DNA of 64,000 nt from Spirabiliibacterium pneumoniae. GTDB lineage: Bacteria; Pseudomonadota; Gammaproteobacteria; Enterobacterales; Pasteurellaceae. Shown one piece after another: positions 17,893-27,865 of the stretch. The position numbers and the translations under genes were made by a program. The stretch spans positions 124,001 through 188,000 of the forward strand of contig NZ_JABMII010000004.1 of NCBI RefSeq assembly GCF_014884995.1. The letters are read 5' to 3'. Positions within the stretch are counted from its first letter, which is position 1. The number at the start of each line of letters is the position of its first letter. The notes beneath the pieces were generated by a model. The model made no database searches. It saw nothing but the letters and a program-made list of their open reading frames with translations, and was not told where the DNA came from.

Positions 17893-19608
17893 CTATTGTG
17901 CCTTTAATTGTGATAAATGTTCAGCAAACTGCTCAGGCGGCATAAAGCCACTCACGCGCGCAGCTGTCAGCTCTTGCCCTTGTGGGCTGAAAAATAAAAT
18001 GGTTGGCAGCCCCAGCACTTGGAATTTCTCCATCAACGTGCGGTTTTTCGCATTCGTTTTGGTTAAATCGGCGCGCAGTAGCAACATATTGTCAAATTGC
18101 GCCCGCACAGCCGCATCGGGGAAGGTATATTTATCAAATTCTTTGCACGCCACGCACCAGTCCGCATAGAGATCCAACATCACTATTTTATTTGGATGTT
18201 CACGCATCACGCGAGCAAGATCATCGACGCTTTCAATCATCATAAAGTGCGGTTTGTTTGGTACGTGCACCGCACTTTGCGCTTGCCACGCCAGCTGCGC
18301 CAATGGGTAGCCTGCAATAATCAGCAATCCAAACAAAGGCACTTTCAGCCACAGCCAAACGCGACGCATCGGCAGCGATACAATCAACCAAATCAAAAAG
18401 CTCACCGCCAACACTGACCACAAACGCCAGCCCCACGCATCACTGAGCAGGCGTGATAGTAAAAAGACGGGCACAGCGAGCATCACAAAGCCGAAAGCCG
18501 TTTTCACTTTCGCTTGCCATTCGCCCCCTTTTGGCAAAATAGCGTTGCCAAATAAGGTGACCAACACCAGCGGCACGCCCATGCCAAGGGCGAGCAGATA
18601 TAACGCCAAGCCGCCTGTGACAAAATCCCCACTTTGCGCCACATAGAGCAACGCACCTGAGAGCGGCGCACTGATGCACGGCGAGGCCACAAGCCCTGCA
18701 ATCATGCCCATCACAAACACGCTGCCATAGGCACCACCTTGTTGTTTTTGGCTCAATTGCATCAGTTTATTTTGCCAACTGTTCGGCAATTGCAACTCAA
18801 ACAGCCCAAACATCGCCAGCGCCAAAATCACAAACAAAACCGTAAAGCCAATCAACACATAAGGACTTTGCAATGCCTGTTGAAAAGGCAAGCCAATGGA
18901 CACCACCAGCAGCCCAAGTGCGGTGTAGGTCAGTGCCATGCCTTGCACATAACTAACGCTTAACATCAGCGCACGCAGGCTATTCGGGCGCTGTTGTTGC
19001 CCAATGACAATGGAGGATAGCAGCGGCAACATCGGCAGCACACAAGGCGTGAACGCCAAGCCCAGCCCCAGCACAAAAAACCACCACACATTAAGCTCGC
19101 TTTCGTTCTCTGTTGCTGTTGTGACCGCACTTTGCATATTCGGCTGCGCCTCTGGCATTGCCACCGCACTTTGTTGTACGCTTGCATTAAGCATCACCGT
19201 TTGCGTTTGTGGCGGGTAACAAAAATTGGCGGTGCAGCCTTGATATTCAACCTCGAGCTGCCCCTTTTCTTGCACTTGAGAAACAGGCACATTAACGCTC
19301 AATTCATCGCGATAAATGCCCACTTCACCAAAAAAATCGTCATGGTGCAGCTCGCTTTCTGGTAAGTTGAATGGCGCAACGTGCGCATTTTGCCCTGTAA
19401 TATGAATAGATTTTTGATACAGATAATACTCAGGTGCAATTTGCCAGTTCAGTTGCACTTGGTTGCCGTCAACCTGCGCAGAAAAAGCAAAGGCTTGCTC
19501 TGCGGGCAAGAAATCATTTTTGCGGTCAAACAAGCCAGCATTTGCCAGCGATGTGGTGACGAACATCAATAAAAAAGTCAAAAGTGCGGTCAGTCGAGAA
19601 AATGTCAT
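17893..19608 (-). CDS. dsbD: Thiol:disulfide interchange protein DsbD
   Basis: DsbD moves electrons from cytoplasmic thioredoxin across the inner membrane to periplasmic partners. The 571-residue protein has a signal peptide (about 1-22), an N-terminal immunoglobulin-like alpha domain with YQGCTANFCYPP, a central membrane domain of about eight helices with FTPCVLPMLPLL and ASPCISAPLSGALL (the two membrane cysteines), and a C-terminal thioredoxin domain with DWCVACK. The ATG at 19608 is chosen because it begins the signal peptide; an ATG at 19632 would add 8 residues. A linker between the alpha and membrane domains carries two USS-encoded QSAV stretches. First gene of a dsbD-msrAB unit. Confidence 0.94.
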   Translation of the reverse strand: MTFSRLTALLTFLLMFVTTSLANAGLFDRKNDFLPAEQAFAFSAQVDGNQVQLNWQIAPEYYLYQKSIHITGQNAHVAPFNLPESELHHDDFFGEVGIYRDELSVNVPVSQVQEKGQLEVEYQGCTANFCYPPQTQTVMLNASVQQSAVAMPEAQPNMQSAVTTATENESELNVWWFFVLGLGLAFTPCVLPMLPLLSSIVIGQQQRPNSLRALMLSVSYVQGMALTYTALGLLVVSIGLPFQQALQSPYVLIGFTVLFVILALAMFGLFELQLPNSWQNKLMQLSQKQQGGAYGSVFVMGMIAGLVASPCISAPLSGALLYVAQSGDFVTGGLALYLLALGMGVPLVLVTLFGNAILPKGGEWQAKVKTAFGFVMLAVPVFLLSRLLSDAWGWRLWSVLAVSFLIWLIVSLPMRRVWLWLKVPLFGLLIIAGYPLAQLAWQAQSAVHVPNKPHFMMIESVDDLARVMREHPNKIVMLDLYADWCVACKEFDKYTFPDAAVRAQFDNMLLLRADLTKTNAKNRTLMEKFQVLGLPTILFFSPQGQELTAARVSGFMPPEQFAEHLSQLKAQ

Positions 19609-19748
19609 AGGATGTCCAATTGTTATTATCATAAAGCTATTTATCCATAAGCAGCCTGCTTACACTCGCGATTGGGTCTCATAAAAATGGGGTTTAATCT
19701 AAAATAATTACCGATTATGACAATCACATTTATAAAAAGTTTCACGTG

Positions 19749-20114
19749 TTATTTATTGGGCGCGGTTTTGATCCAAAAAAAGAAAAACCAATATTGCACC
19801 AGCACCAATAAAATCAAGGCAATCCGCCCATAGATTGTGGGCATAAAATAAAAGCTGATTGCCATCATCACCCCTGATATGGTCAAGATGCTGATCTTCG
19901 CACGCATTGTCATTGCACGGGTTTCATTAAACTCGCGTAAATAGTTATCATAAAGCGACGTTTGCAAAAACCAATTGTGCAGTCGCTCGGAGCTTTTGGC
20001 AAAAAAATACAGTGCGAGTAATAAAAAAGGTGTGGTGGGCAACACGGGTAACACCGCCCCTAACAGCCCCAATGCAACAGCCAAAAACCCCAAAAAAATA
20101 TAAAGCCATTTCAT
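19749..20114 (-). CDS. ybaN: YbaN-like inner-membrane protein (DUF454)
   Basis: This 121-residue protein has an N-terminal helical pair with the family motif LGLLGAVLPVLPTTPFLLLALYFFAKSS, where the chain turns at the proline-rich centre, then an amphipathic part and two further hydrophobic segments near the C-terminus. DUF454 function is unknown. The ATG at 20114 has no clear Shine-Dalgarno sequence; instead CGCTTA-TG-TAAGCG forms a palindrome right before it, containing an in-frame ATG-TAA. A Fur-box-like site lies about 40 bp upstream, so expression is probably iron-repressed. Confidence 0.8.
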   Translation of the reverse strand: MKWLYIFLGFLAVALGLLGAVLPVLPTTPFLLLALYFFAKSSERLHNWFLQTSLYDNYLREFNETRAMTMRAKISILTISGVMMAISFYFMPTIYGRIALILLVLVQYWFFFFWIKTAPNK

Positions 20115-20148
20115 CGCTTACATAAGCGTCTCACAAAATCATCGTATA

Positions 20149-20167
20149 AATAATGATAATCATTTAG
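20149..20167 (-). promoter_or_regulatory. Fur-box-like operator upstream of ybaN
   Basis: Fifteen of 19 positions match GATAATGATAATCATTATC, including an unbroken 14-bp stretch TAATGATAATCATT (20151-20164). On the minus strand it lies between TTCACA and TTTATA, which could be -35 and -10 elements, the right place for repression. Confidence 0.7.
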
Positions 20168-20186
20168 TGTGAAATGTAAAGTGCGG

Positions 20187-21218
20187 TTATTTGGCAAGCA
20201 AAGCGGTCAGCTCGGCAAAGCATTCCCACGGGGCGCTTGCTTGCCCTCGTTTTAACGCGCGTTCAAGCTCGGCAAGCATGCTAATCGCTTCAAACACGCG
20301 GCGATAACTTAAGCGTTGCATAGCGGCTTGATAAAGATGACGGCGGCTTTGCCAAATACGCAGCGCGTCAAACCGCACTTTTAACCCCGTGTGCGGCAAG
20401 CGTTCGTGGCTGTTGTTTAGCGGGTTGCCTTGGGCGAGGCTCAATAAAACACTCAGCTCTTTTTGTGCGCTGCGCAGTAAAATCAACGGCTCCATCTCTT
20501 CATTTTCTAGGCTGTGCAAAATGCGCATAGCCCGTTTCGCTTTGCCTTCGAGCAGCGCGTCAAGCCATTGATAGGGGGTGAACTGAGACGACTGCTCAAT
20601 ACAGCTTTGCACTTTGTAGAAATTGAGCTTTTCATCGCCAAAGCGCAGCGCAAGCAATTTCAACACTTGAGCCAACGCCAGCAAATTGCTTTCATAATTA
20701 TGGCACAACAGCTGTTGCGCCTCACCGTCAAGGTGCAGCCCTGCTTGTTTCAACCGCACTTTTAGCCATTGTGGCAACTGCTCGGGCGTTGGCGTTTGGC
20801 AATTGACGATCACAAGCTGGGCAAACTGCGCACTGAGCGCTTTAAACCAGGCTTGTTTTTCGGTTTGAAAATTCAGTTTTGATACGCAAAACACGGGCAG
20901 AATATCGCTGTGGAGATCGGGCAGCAGTGCTTGAAAGGCTTTGCTGATGGCCTGCGTGAAATTCTCTGGCAAATTGACCAGCCACACCACACGACGAGAG
21001 AAAAGCCCTTGCGATTGGCAATGCTCTTGCAGGACGCCCCAATGCGTTGCACCGTTGATGTCAAGGTGTAGTGTATCGTCAAAGCCCTGTTCTCGCGCGC
21101 GCGCAAGAATAAGCTGGCGGGATTCATCCAGCAGCAACGGATCCGTGCCTGCTAATAAATAGGCGCTCGCCAAAGGCTCGCTTGCCGCGCCTAATTGCGT
21201 ACTAAAAAGTCGTTTCAC
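20187..21218 (-). CDS. holA: DNA polymerase III delta subunit
   Basis: HolA opens the sliding clamp as part of the clamp loader. The 343-residue length and features fit: AYLLAGTDPLLLDESRQLILARA near the N-terminus, a P-loop-less AAA-like first domain, and the C-terminal collar domain with LRSAQKELSVLLSLAQG. It is the last gene of leuS-lptE-holA, overlapping lptE by 4 bp. This arrangement is conserved in gamma-proteobacteria. Confidence 0.93.
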   Translation of the reverse strand: MKRLFSTQLGAASEPLASAYLLAGTDPLLLDESRQLILARAREQGFDDTLHLDINGATHWGVLQEHCQSQGLFSRRVVWLVNLPENFTQAISKAFQALLPDLHSDILPVFCVSKLNFQTEKQAWFKALSAQFAQLVIVNCQTPTPEQLPQWLKVRLKQAGLHLDGEAQQLLCHNYESNLLALAQVLKLLALRFGDEKLNFYKVQSCIEQSSQFTPYQWLDALLEGKAKRAMRILHSLENEEMEPLILLRSAQKELSVLLSLAQGNPLNNSHERLPHTGLKVRFDALRIWQSRRHLYQAAMQRLSYRRVFEAISMLAELERALKRGQASAPWECFAELTALLAK

Positions 21219-21712
21219 TCATTCAGCTGTTGTTGCAATGTCATCAATTTAATCAGCAGCTGCTTAGCCGCTTGGCGACGCATATCATCATAAATCACGT
21301 CTTGCTCCACCGATTTCGCCAACGCCGCGCGTGAGTCATTGAAAAACGTGCGGCTATTGTTGACATCAATAGGAAATTCACCTCGGTTCGGAACAAAAAC
21401 GGTGGCATGCACGTTTAATGTCAGCAAATTTTCTGCCTCACGCCCTTGTTTAAAGACCGACACCACGCTGGAGCTGACATTTGAGCCTTTCAAACGTAGC
21501 TGTGGCACATCATCGCGTTCAACTAAACGCACTTGATGCAGTTTAAGCTGCTCGCGCACTTGTCGGCTTAAAAAGTCATAAGGCGCACTGCTGACCAATT
21601 TCATGGTGCTAAACTGCCCTCCGATCGCACTTTGGTTGGCAAAATGCAAGCCGCACCCCGAGAGCAACGCAAGCCAGCCCGCCATAAGCAGCACTTTTAT
21701 GTTGTTGACCAT
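21215..21712 (-). CDS. lptE: LPS-assembly lipoprotein LptE
   Basis: LptE plugs the LptD barrel in the outer membrane and assists lipopolysaccharide insertion. The 165-residue precursor has a lipoprotein signal with lipobox LLSGC, giving Cys20 as the lipidation site, followed by GLHFANQSAIGGQF. The remainder shows the mixed alpha/beta pattern of the family. It lies between leuS (18 bp upstream) and holA (4-bp overlap). Its partner lptD is also in this window, near 50 kb. Confidence 0.92.
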   Translation of the reverse strand: MVNNIKVLLMAGWLALLSGCGLHFANQSAIGGQFSTMKLVSSAPYDFLSRQVREQLKLHQVRLVERDDVPQLRLKGSNVSSSVVSVFKQGREAENLLTLNVHATVFVPNRGEFPIDVNNSRTFFNDSRAALAKSVEQDVIYDDMRRQAAKQLLIKLMTLQQQLNE

Positions 21713-21730
21713 AATACGTCCTTTGTTGGT

Positions 21731-24313
21731 TTATTTCGCCACAAAACTCAATAATTTACCAGGTACATAGATCACTTTCACGATCGTCAGCCCGTCAAGG
21801 TGGCGGCTGACATTGTCATCGGTTTGTGCAATCGCTTTGATCTCATCTTCACCAGCATCCGCATTGACGGTGATTTTCGACCGCACTTTGCCGTTGACTT
21901 GCACCACAATCAGTTTTTCATCATCCACCATCGCTTTTTCATCGGCTTGTACCCACGGTGCAAAATCAATGGTATCTTTATGTCCAAGCGCTTGCCACAA
22001 GCTAAAGCAGATGTGTGGCGTGATTGGGTAAAGCATACGAATGACCGCACTTAACGCTTCCGCCATCAAGGCTTTATCTTGCGCACTTTCAAGCGGCGCG
22101 CGAGTGAGCTTGTTCATCAGTTCCATAATGGCCGCAATAGCCGTGTTAAACGTTTGGCGACGGCCAATGTCATCACTGACTTTGGCAATGGTTTTATGCA
22201 CATCACGGCGCAGCTCTTTTTGAGCTTTATCCAGTTTGTTTACATTCAATGCCTCTTGCGCTGGACTTTGAGCATAATCATAAGCGAGGTTCCACAAGCG
22301 GCGTAAAAAGCGATGCGCCCCTTCAACACTCGCCTCTTGCCATTCCAGCGTCATTTCCGCAGGTGAGGCGAACATCATAAACAAACGCACGGTATCCGCG
22401 CCATATTTTTCCACCATCTCTTGTGGGTCGATACCGTTGTTCTTCGATTTCGACATTTTGGTCATGCCTGCGTGCACTAGCTCGTGACCTTCGTCATCAA
22501 CAGCTTTAACAATGCGCCCTTTTTCATCACGTTCGACAATCGCTTTGGTTGGCGACACCCAGATCTTCTCGCCTTTTGGCGAGATGTAATAATACGCATC
22601 CGCCAGTACCATGCCTTGACATAGCAATTTTTCCACGGGCTCATCGCTGTTCAACAAGCCCGCATCGCGTAGCAATTTGTGGAAAAAGCGGAAATAGAGC
22701 AAGTGCATGGTGGCGTGCTCGATTCCGCCAATGTATTGATCCACTGGCAGCCAGTAATTGGCCTCTTCAGAATTGAGCATACCTTGATCATAGTGCGGGC
22801 AGGTGTAACGGGCATAATACCATGATGACTCCATAAAGGTGTCAAAGGTGTCGGTTTCACGCAGTGCAGGCTTGCCTTGAAAGGTCGTCTGCGCCCATGT
22901 TGGATCCGCTTTGATCGGGCTTTGCACGCCGTCCATCACCACATCTTCAGGCAATTCCACTGGCAGATCTTCAAGCGGTACGCCTACAACTTCACCATTT
23001 TCAAGGGTTAACATTGGAATCGGTGTACCCCAATAACGCTGACGTGATACACCCCAATCGCGTAGGCGGTAATTAGTCTGGCGTTTTCCACGACCGCACT
23101 TTTCCAATTTTTGTGCGATGGCATCAATAGCTTGTTCGAAATCTAAACCATCAAACTCACCAGAATTGATTAACAAGCCGTGCTCGGTAAACGCCCCTTG
23201 ACTTAAATCGGGCTGCGCGGCATCGGCTGGGCGGATCACTGCTTTAATTGGCAAATCGTATTTTTGAGCAAATTCAAAATCGCGTTGATCGTGCGCTGGC
23301 ACTGACATCACCGCGCCAGTGCCGTAGTGCATTAACACAAAGTTCGCCACCCACACAGGCACTTTTTCGCCCGTGAGCGGGTGAATCACGTTGATGCCTG
23401 TGGCCATGCCTTTTTTCTCCATGGTAGCAAGATCGGCCTCGGCCACTTTGGTGTTTTTGCTCTCTTCAATAAAAGCGGCCAGTGCAGGGTTATTTTCTGC
23501 CGCCTTTTGCGCTAATGGGTGAGCGGCGGCAATGGCGAGATACGACACGCCGAAAAGCGTATCCGCGCGGGTGGTGTACACTTCAACCATCTCATCGCTG
23601 TTTTCCACCGCAAAGGCAATTTCCAGCCCTTCAGAGCGGCCAATCCAGTTGCGTTGCATACTTTTAACTTGATCAGGCCAGTTCGGCAGTTGATCCAAGC
23701 CTGATAGCAATTGCTCTGCGTAATCAGTGATTTTGATAAACCATTGTGGAATCTCTTTTTGCACCACTGGGGTGTCGCAACGCCAGCAACGCCCTTCATC
23801 GACTTGTTCGTTAGCCAACACAGTTTCATCGTTTGGGCACCAGTTCACCACGGAGGTTTTTTTATAGACCAAGCCTTTTTTATACAGTTCAGTGAAAAAC
23901 CACTGTTCCCATTTGTAATATTCAGGGCGGCAAGTGGTGATTTCGCGATCCCAATCATAACTCAGCCCCAGCATTTTCAACTGCTGTTTCATGTAAGCGA
24001 TGTTTTCATAGGTCCATGGCGCGGGAGCGGTTTTGTTTTTGATCGCTGCGTTTTCCGCTGGCATACCAAACGCATCCCAACCGATTGGTTGCAGCACATT
24101 TTTGCCATTCATTCGCTGGAAACGAGCAATCACATCGCCGATAGTATAGTTGCGCACATGCCCCATATGCAGCCGACCTGATGGATAAGGGAACATTGAT
24201 AGGCAGTAATATTTTTCTTTTGTGGGGTCAACTTTGGCCTTAAAAACATGATTTTTTTGCCAATGATCCTGCACTTGCGCTTCAACCTGCTCAGGACTGT
24301 AATGTTGTTGCAT
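21731..24313 (-). CDS. leuS: Leucyl-tRNA synthetase
   Basis: The 860-residue class I enzyme shows [21 protein letters not shown] (HIGH-type signature, here HMGH), the CP1 editing domain (with [15 protein letters not shown]), and KMSKSKNNG near residue 610. The start at 24313 ([11 protein letters not shown]) agrees with the usual N-terminus; an upstream in-frame ATG at 24343 would add ten residues not found in the family. It leads the leuS-lptE-holA operon. Confidence 0.97.
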   Translation of the reverse strand: MQQHYSPEQVEAQVQDHWQKNHVFKAKVDPTKEKYYCLSMFPYPSGRLHMGHVRNYTIGDVIARFQRMNGKNVLQPIGWDAFGMPAENAAIKNKTAPAPWTYENIAYMKQQLKMLGLSYDWDREITTCRPEYYKWEQWFFTELYKKGLVYKKTSVVNWCPNDETVLANEQVDEGRCWRCDTPVVQKEIPQWFIKITDYAEQLLSGLDQLPNWPDQVKSMQRNWIGRSEGLEIAFAVENSDEMVEVYTTRADTLFGVSYLAIAAAHPLAQKAAENNPALAAFIEESKNTKVAEADLATMEKKGMATGINVIHPLTGEKVPVWVANFVLMHYGTGAVMSVPAHDQRDFEFAQKYDLPIKAVIRPADAAQPDLSQGAFTEHGLLINSGEFDGLDFEQAIDAIAQKLEKCGRGKRQTNYRLRDWGVSRQRYWGTPIPMLTLENGEVVGVPLEDLPVELPEDVVMDGVQSPIKADPTWAQTTFQGKPALRETDTFDTFMESSWYYARYTCPHYDQGMLNSEEANYWLPVDQYIGGIEHATMHLLYFRFFHKLLRDAGLLNSDEPVEKLLCQGMVLADAYYYISPKGEKIWVSPTKAIVERDEKGRIVKAVDDEGHELVHAGMTKMSKSKNNGIDPQEMVEKYGADTVRLFMMFASPAEMTLEWQEASVEGAHRFLRRLWNLAYDYAQSPAQEALNVNKLDKAQKELRRDVHKTIAKVSDDIGRRQTFNTAIAAIMELMNKLTRAPLESAQDKALMAEALSAVIRMLYPITPHICFSLWQALGHKDTIDFAPWVQADEKAMVDDEKLIVVQVNGKVRSKITVNADAGEDEIKAIAQTDDNVSRHLDGLTIVKVIYVPGKLLSFVAK

Positions 24314-24432
24314 AATAATCACCTTGTGAAAACAAAACCGCACTTTGGCGGTTAAAAATCATAAAAATCAGATAGCGATAGAATAGCGTAAATCACGCGT
24401 AAAAAATAGCACTTCTCACGCAATTATCCGCC

Positions 24433-25257
24433 TTATGTGCAATAATTTTTCAGGGCATTTTGCTGAAAATAGGCTTTGTCTTCCCAGCGCAATAGCGTCA
24501 TATAATTGCCCCACACGCACCCCGTATCCAACGCATAAATGCCCACTGGCGTTGGCACGCCGACAAGGCTAGCCCAATGCCCGAACACAATAGGGCGTTG
24601 CTGATAAATGGGGTTGCTTAGCGTAAACCATGCCACCAACGCATCAGGTGCTTGGTCAAGCGGCAGCTTGCATGCCATATCAAGACGATGATCCCGATAA
24701 CAAAAACGCATGCGCGTGTAAGCATTGAGAATGTAACGCCAGCGCGCAATGCCTTGCAGGTCATCCTGCCAACGATCGGGCGTGTCAGCGTACATATTTT
24801 CAAGCAAAGTGCGGTAGTCATCACTTTGTAGCACCGCCTCCACCTCACGGGCGCACGCACGCGCAGTGGGCAAATCCCAATCAGGGCTGATGCCCGCGTG
24901 GCAGAGTAAAAAGCCAAATTCTTCGTGTTCGCGCAGCAACGGTTGCGCACGCAGCCAGTCCATCAGCTCGGCAAAATCGGGGGCGTTGAAAATAGCATCA
25001 ACTTTGTCTTTCAGTTTAATTTTTTTAATGCCAAGTGCGGTTGAAAGCAGGTGCAAATCATGATTGCCCAGCACCGTTTTACCCGCCTCGCCCAAACTTT
25101 TAACAAAACGCAAGCACTCGAGGGATTTATCCCCGCGCGCGACAAGGTCGCCGACTAGCCATAAGGTGTCACAGGCAGGGTCAAACCGCACTTTGTCAAG
25201 CAGGCGAGCAAGCTCATCATAGCAGCCTTGCAAATCGCCGACTAAATAGGTTGCCAT
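24433..25257 (-). CDS. apaH: Diadenosine tetraphosphatase ApaH
   Basis: ApaH hydrolyses Ap4A to two ADP and also removes Np4-type caps from RNA. The 274-residue metallophosphatase has the metal-binding motifs [30 protein letters not shown] and [10 protein letters not shown]. The start codon shares one base with the rsmA stop codon, so the two are translationally coupled. In E. coli apaG lies between them; it is absent here. Confidence 0.95.
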   Translation of the reverse strand: MATYLVGDLQGCYDELARLLDKVRFDPACDTLWLVGDLVARGDKSLECLRFVKSLGEAGKTVLGNHDLHLLSTALGIKKIKLKDKVDAIFNAPDFAELMDWLRAQPLLREHEEFGFLLCHAGISPDWDLPTARACAREVEAVLQSDDYRTLLENMYADTPDRWQDDLQGIARWRYILNAYTRMRFCYRDHRLDMACKLPLDQAPDALVAWFTLSNPIYQQRPIVFGHWASLVGVPTPVGIYALDTGCVWGNYMTLLRWEDKAYFQQNALKNYCT

Positions 25258-26075
25258 CAGTCCTCCTGCGGTGGATTATCCGCCAAAAAATTCGCCACAC
25301 GGACAAAATCTGCAATGCTCAAATTTTCCGCGCGCGCATTGTCGTCAATGTTAAGACTGCTCAATTGCTCAGCAGTGAGTAATTGCCCGAGTGCATTGCG
25401 CAGGGTTTTGCGTCGTTGCCCGAAAGCGGCGGCGCATAGGCGGTTGAGCCATGCGGTATCTTTCGCAACACATGGCAAAGTACGGTGCGGAATAAGGCGC
25501 ACTACGGCAGAGTCCACTTTTGGCGCAGGTTTAAATGCGCTTGGTGGCACTTCCAACACAGGGATCACTTGGCAATAATACTGCGCCATCACACTCAGCC
25601 GCCCGTAGGCTTTGCTATTGGGCGCCGCGGCAAGGCGCTTGACCACCTCTTTTTGTAGCATAAAGTGCATATCCGCAATGGCATCAGTAAACGTAAATAA
25701 ATGAAACATCAGTGGGGTGGAAATGTTGTATGGCAGGTTGCCAAACACCCGCAACGGTTGCCCTAATTGCTGGAAAAGTGCGGTGAAATCCACCTGCATG
25801 GCATCTTGCTCAATTACATTGAGCTTTTGGTTCAAAAACGGGTGATGGCGCAGCCGATGGGCTAAATCACGGTCAAGCTCTATCACCGTTAATTGATCTG
25901 TCCGATCACACACTGGCTCTGTCAGAGCACCAAGCCCAGGGCCAATTTCAACCAACGCTTGCCCAGGCTTTGGTGCAATAGCGGCGACAATGTTTTCAAT
26001 CACCAGTGTGTCGTGCAAGAAATTTTGCCCAAAGCGCTTGCGTGCGGTGTGCCCTAAATGTGTTTTTCCGTTCAT
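25257..26075 (-). CDS. rsmA: 16S rRNA A1518/A1519 dimethyltransferase RsmA (KsgA)
   Basis: RsmA dimethylates two adjacent adenines in helix 45 of 16S rRNA late in 30S assembly. The protein (272 residues from the ATG at 26075) has [14 protein letters not shown], the SAM-binding [13 protein letters not shown], the catalytic NLPYNIS, and a C-terminal domain with [12 protein letters not shown]. The ATG at 26075 is preceded by GAGAGAGA and fits the family; an upstream TTG at 26087 is less likely. A hairpin terminator separates it from surA. Confidence 0.95.
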   Translation of the reverse strand: MNGKTHLGHTARKRFGQNFLHDTLVIENIVAAIAPKPGQALVEIGPGLGALTEPVCDRTDQLTVIELDRDLAHRLRHHPFLNQKLNVIEQDAMQVDFTALFQQLGQPLRVFGNLPYNISTPLMFHLFTFTDAIADMHFMLQKEVVKRLAAAPNSKAYGRLSVMAQYYCQVIPVLEVPPSAFKPAPKVDSAVVRLIPHRTLPCVAKDTAWLNRLCAAAFGQRRKTLRNALGQLLTAEQLSSLNIDDNARAENLSIADFVRVANFLADNPPQED

Positions 26076-26093
26076 TCTCTCTCTCAAATAAAC

Positions 26094-26117
26094 AAAATCC
26101 CGACCAAGCGGGATTTT
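26094..26117 (-). terminator. Terminator between surA and rsmA
   Basis: AAAATCCCG (26094-26102) pairs perfectly with CGGGATTTT (26109-26117). Read on the minus strand it follows the surA stop by about 15 bp and is followed by T-rich GTTTATTTG. It may allow partial read-through into rsmA. Confidence 0.75.
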
Positions 26118-26132
26118 ATTGGCAGGTAATAA

Positions 26133-27089
26133 TTAGTGTTGCATTATCTTAATATCGGCATTTTTACGCAAGGCTTTCACCCAATTATTCGCAGCCGATT
26201 GCGCTTGGCGATTAATTAAGTTCTCGTAGGCTTTTTGTTGATAATACTGCTCGGTGCGATCACCTTTGCGAGTGTCCGTCACTTTCAGAATGTGCCAACC
26301 AAATTCCGTTTTAAACGGCGCGCTGATCACGCCCTGTTTGCTTGACCGCACTTTTTTAGCAAATTCACCTACATAGCTTTCAGGAAAGGCAAAGCCCAAA
26401 TCACCGCCTTTGTAACCTGAGAGATAATCTTTCGAGTTTTGTTTAGCCGCCTCTTCAAAGCTGATCTTTTTCGCTAAAATATCGCTGCGCAATTGCGTGA
26501 GCTGCGCTTTAGCTTTGGCGTCGGTTAAAATCGGGTTGGTTTTTAATAAAATATGACTTACACGATATTCTGTTGCTGTCGCTTTATGCAAATTCCCTTT
26601 CGCTTTCGCCTCTTGCTGCATTTTTTTACCCAGCTCAAGTACTTGATCACGATCAACATCAATGCTTTTACCGATGCTGCGTTGGCGCACTTGCCCCATT
26701 AACAGTTGATGGCGAATTTGATTGCGAAATTGATGATAATCAATGCCTTGATAGTCTAACGCGTCCAACAGTTGACCCCACGTTAACCCATTTTGATCGG
26801 CAATGCCTTGCAACACGCGGTCAACATCACTGGTTCTGATCACAACGCCTGAGTCTTTGATCGCTTTTTGCACCAAAATATCGTCAATCACATCATCAAG
26901 GGCTTTGGCACGGTTGGCGGCGGTATTGGCGCGCTTGCCGAGCGCTTGCTTCACTTGCCCTGACAAAATCGGATAGCCATCCACCGTTGCCACAACGGTT
27001 TCTGCCGCCATCACAGGTTGTGCGACTAATAATGCACCTAAAAGTGCGGTTAACGTTATTAACTTATGCTTCATTTTGGTTAAATTCAT
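26133..27089 (-). CDS. surA: Periplasmic chaperone SurA, single-parvulin form
   Basis: SurA escorts outer-membrane proteins through the periplasm. The 318-residue precursor has a signal peptide ending VMA-AE (about residue 28), an N-terminal chaperone module with VDGYPILSGQVKQ and GLTWGQLLDALDYQGIDYHQFR, and one parvulin domain (about residues 175-285) with RVSHILLKTNP, GDLGFAFPESYVGEFA and FKTEFGWHILKV. E. coli SurA has about 428 residues and two parvulin domains; the short form is usual for Pasteurellaceae. Neighbours rsmA-apaH match the classical lptD-surA-pdxA-rsmA-apaG-apaH order with lptD, pdxA and apaG lost from the group. The start at 27089 could also be the internal ATG at 27074. Confidence 0.9.
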   Translation of the reverse strand: MNLTKMKHKLITLTALLGALLVAQPVMAAETVVATVDGYPILSGQVKQALGKRANTAANRAKALDDVIDDILVQKAIKDSGVVIRTSDVDRVLQGIADQNGLTWGQLLDALDYQGIDYHQFRNQIRHQLLMGQVRQRSIGKSIDVDRDQVLELGKKMQQEAKAKGNLHKATATEYRVSHILLKTNPILTDAKAKAQLTQLRSDILAKKISFEEAAKQNSKDYLSGYKGGDLGFAFPESYVGEFAKKVRSSKQGVISAPFKTEFGWHILKVTDTRKGDRTEQYYQQKAYENLINRQAQSAANNWVKALRKNADIKIMQH

Positions 27090-27229
27090 CTATTCACTCT
27101 CTTATTACGATACATCATTAGAACCTAATTTAGCCAAAAAATTCCCTGCTTAGGCAATTATGGCGTTTGATTGCGTTATAAATCACCAGTAGTCATTCTA
27201 AAACATTCTGCTTGCGCTGTCATCTTGTG

Positions 27230-27865
27230 CTAATCGCTGGCATAGCCACTCGCTCCAAGTACATTGCCGTCTAGCACCGCATAAGGTGGGCTAAACACCA
27301 GCCGCCCTTGCGCAAACCAACTAATCACCAACGGATAAATATGCTGCTCTTGCTGCTTGACCCGCTGCTCAACATCGGCGAGGCTGTCTTCTGGAAAAAT
27401 CGGCACTTTCGCCTGCAAAATCACCGCGCCACCGTCGAGAGATTCGTCCACAAAATGCACACTAGTGCCGTGTTCTTGTTCGCCCGCATCAATCGCACGT
27501 TGGTGGGTGTTCAGCCCTTTGAATTTTGGCAGCAGCGATGGGTGAATGTTCAAAATCCGCCCTGCAAAATGGCTGATAAAGTGCGGTGAGAGCACGCGCA
27601 TAAAGCCTGCCAGCACCACCAGCTCAACGCCTGCGCTAGTGAGCGTGTCAATTAAGGCTTGCTCGAAGTCAACCTTGTTGTCAAATTGCGCACGCGCTAT
27701 CACGGCGGTAGCGATGTTCGCTTGTTGTGCGCGCACCAGCCCATAAGCATCACTGCGATCACTGATCACGCAGGCAATCTCGGCGTGCAGATGACCGCAC
27801 TTTTGTGCCTCGATGATGGCTTGCAAGGTTTGCCCATTGCCTGACAGAAGAACGGCTAAACGCAT
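27230..27865 (-). CDS. purN: Phosphoribosylglycinamide formyltransferase PurN
   Basis: PurN transfers a formyl group from 10-formyl-THF to GAR in purine synthesis. The 211-residue enzyme has LLSGNGQTLQA at the phosphate-binding N-terminus, the catalytic ILNIHPSLLPKFKG (Asn, His) and DGGAVILQAKVPI with the conserved aspartate. It follows purM directly with no intergenic base. Confidence 0.95.
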   Translation of the reverse strand: MRLAVLLSGNGQTLQAIIEAQKCGHLHAEIACVISDRSDAYGLVRAQQANIATAVIARAQFDNKVDFEQALIDTLTSAGVELVVLAGFMRVLSPHFISHFAGRILNIHPSLLPKFKGLNTHQRAIDAGEQEHGTSVHFVDESLDGGAVILQAKVPIFPEDSLADVEQRVKQQEQHIYPLVISWFAQGRLVFSPPYAVLDGNVLGASGYASD

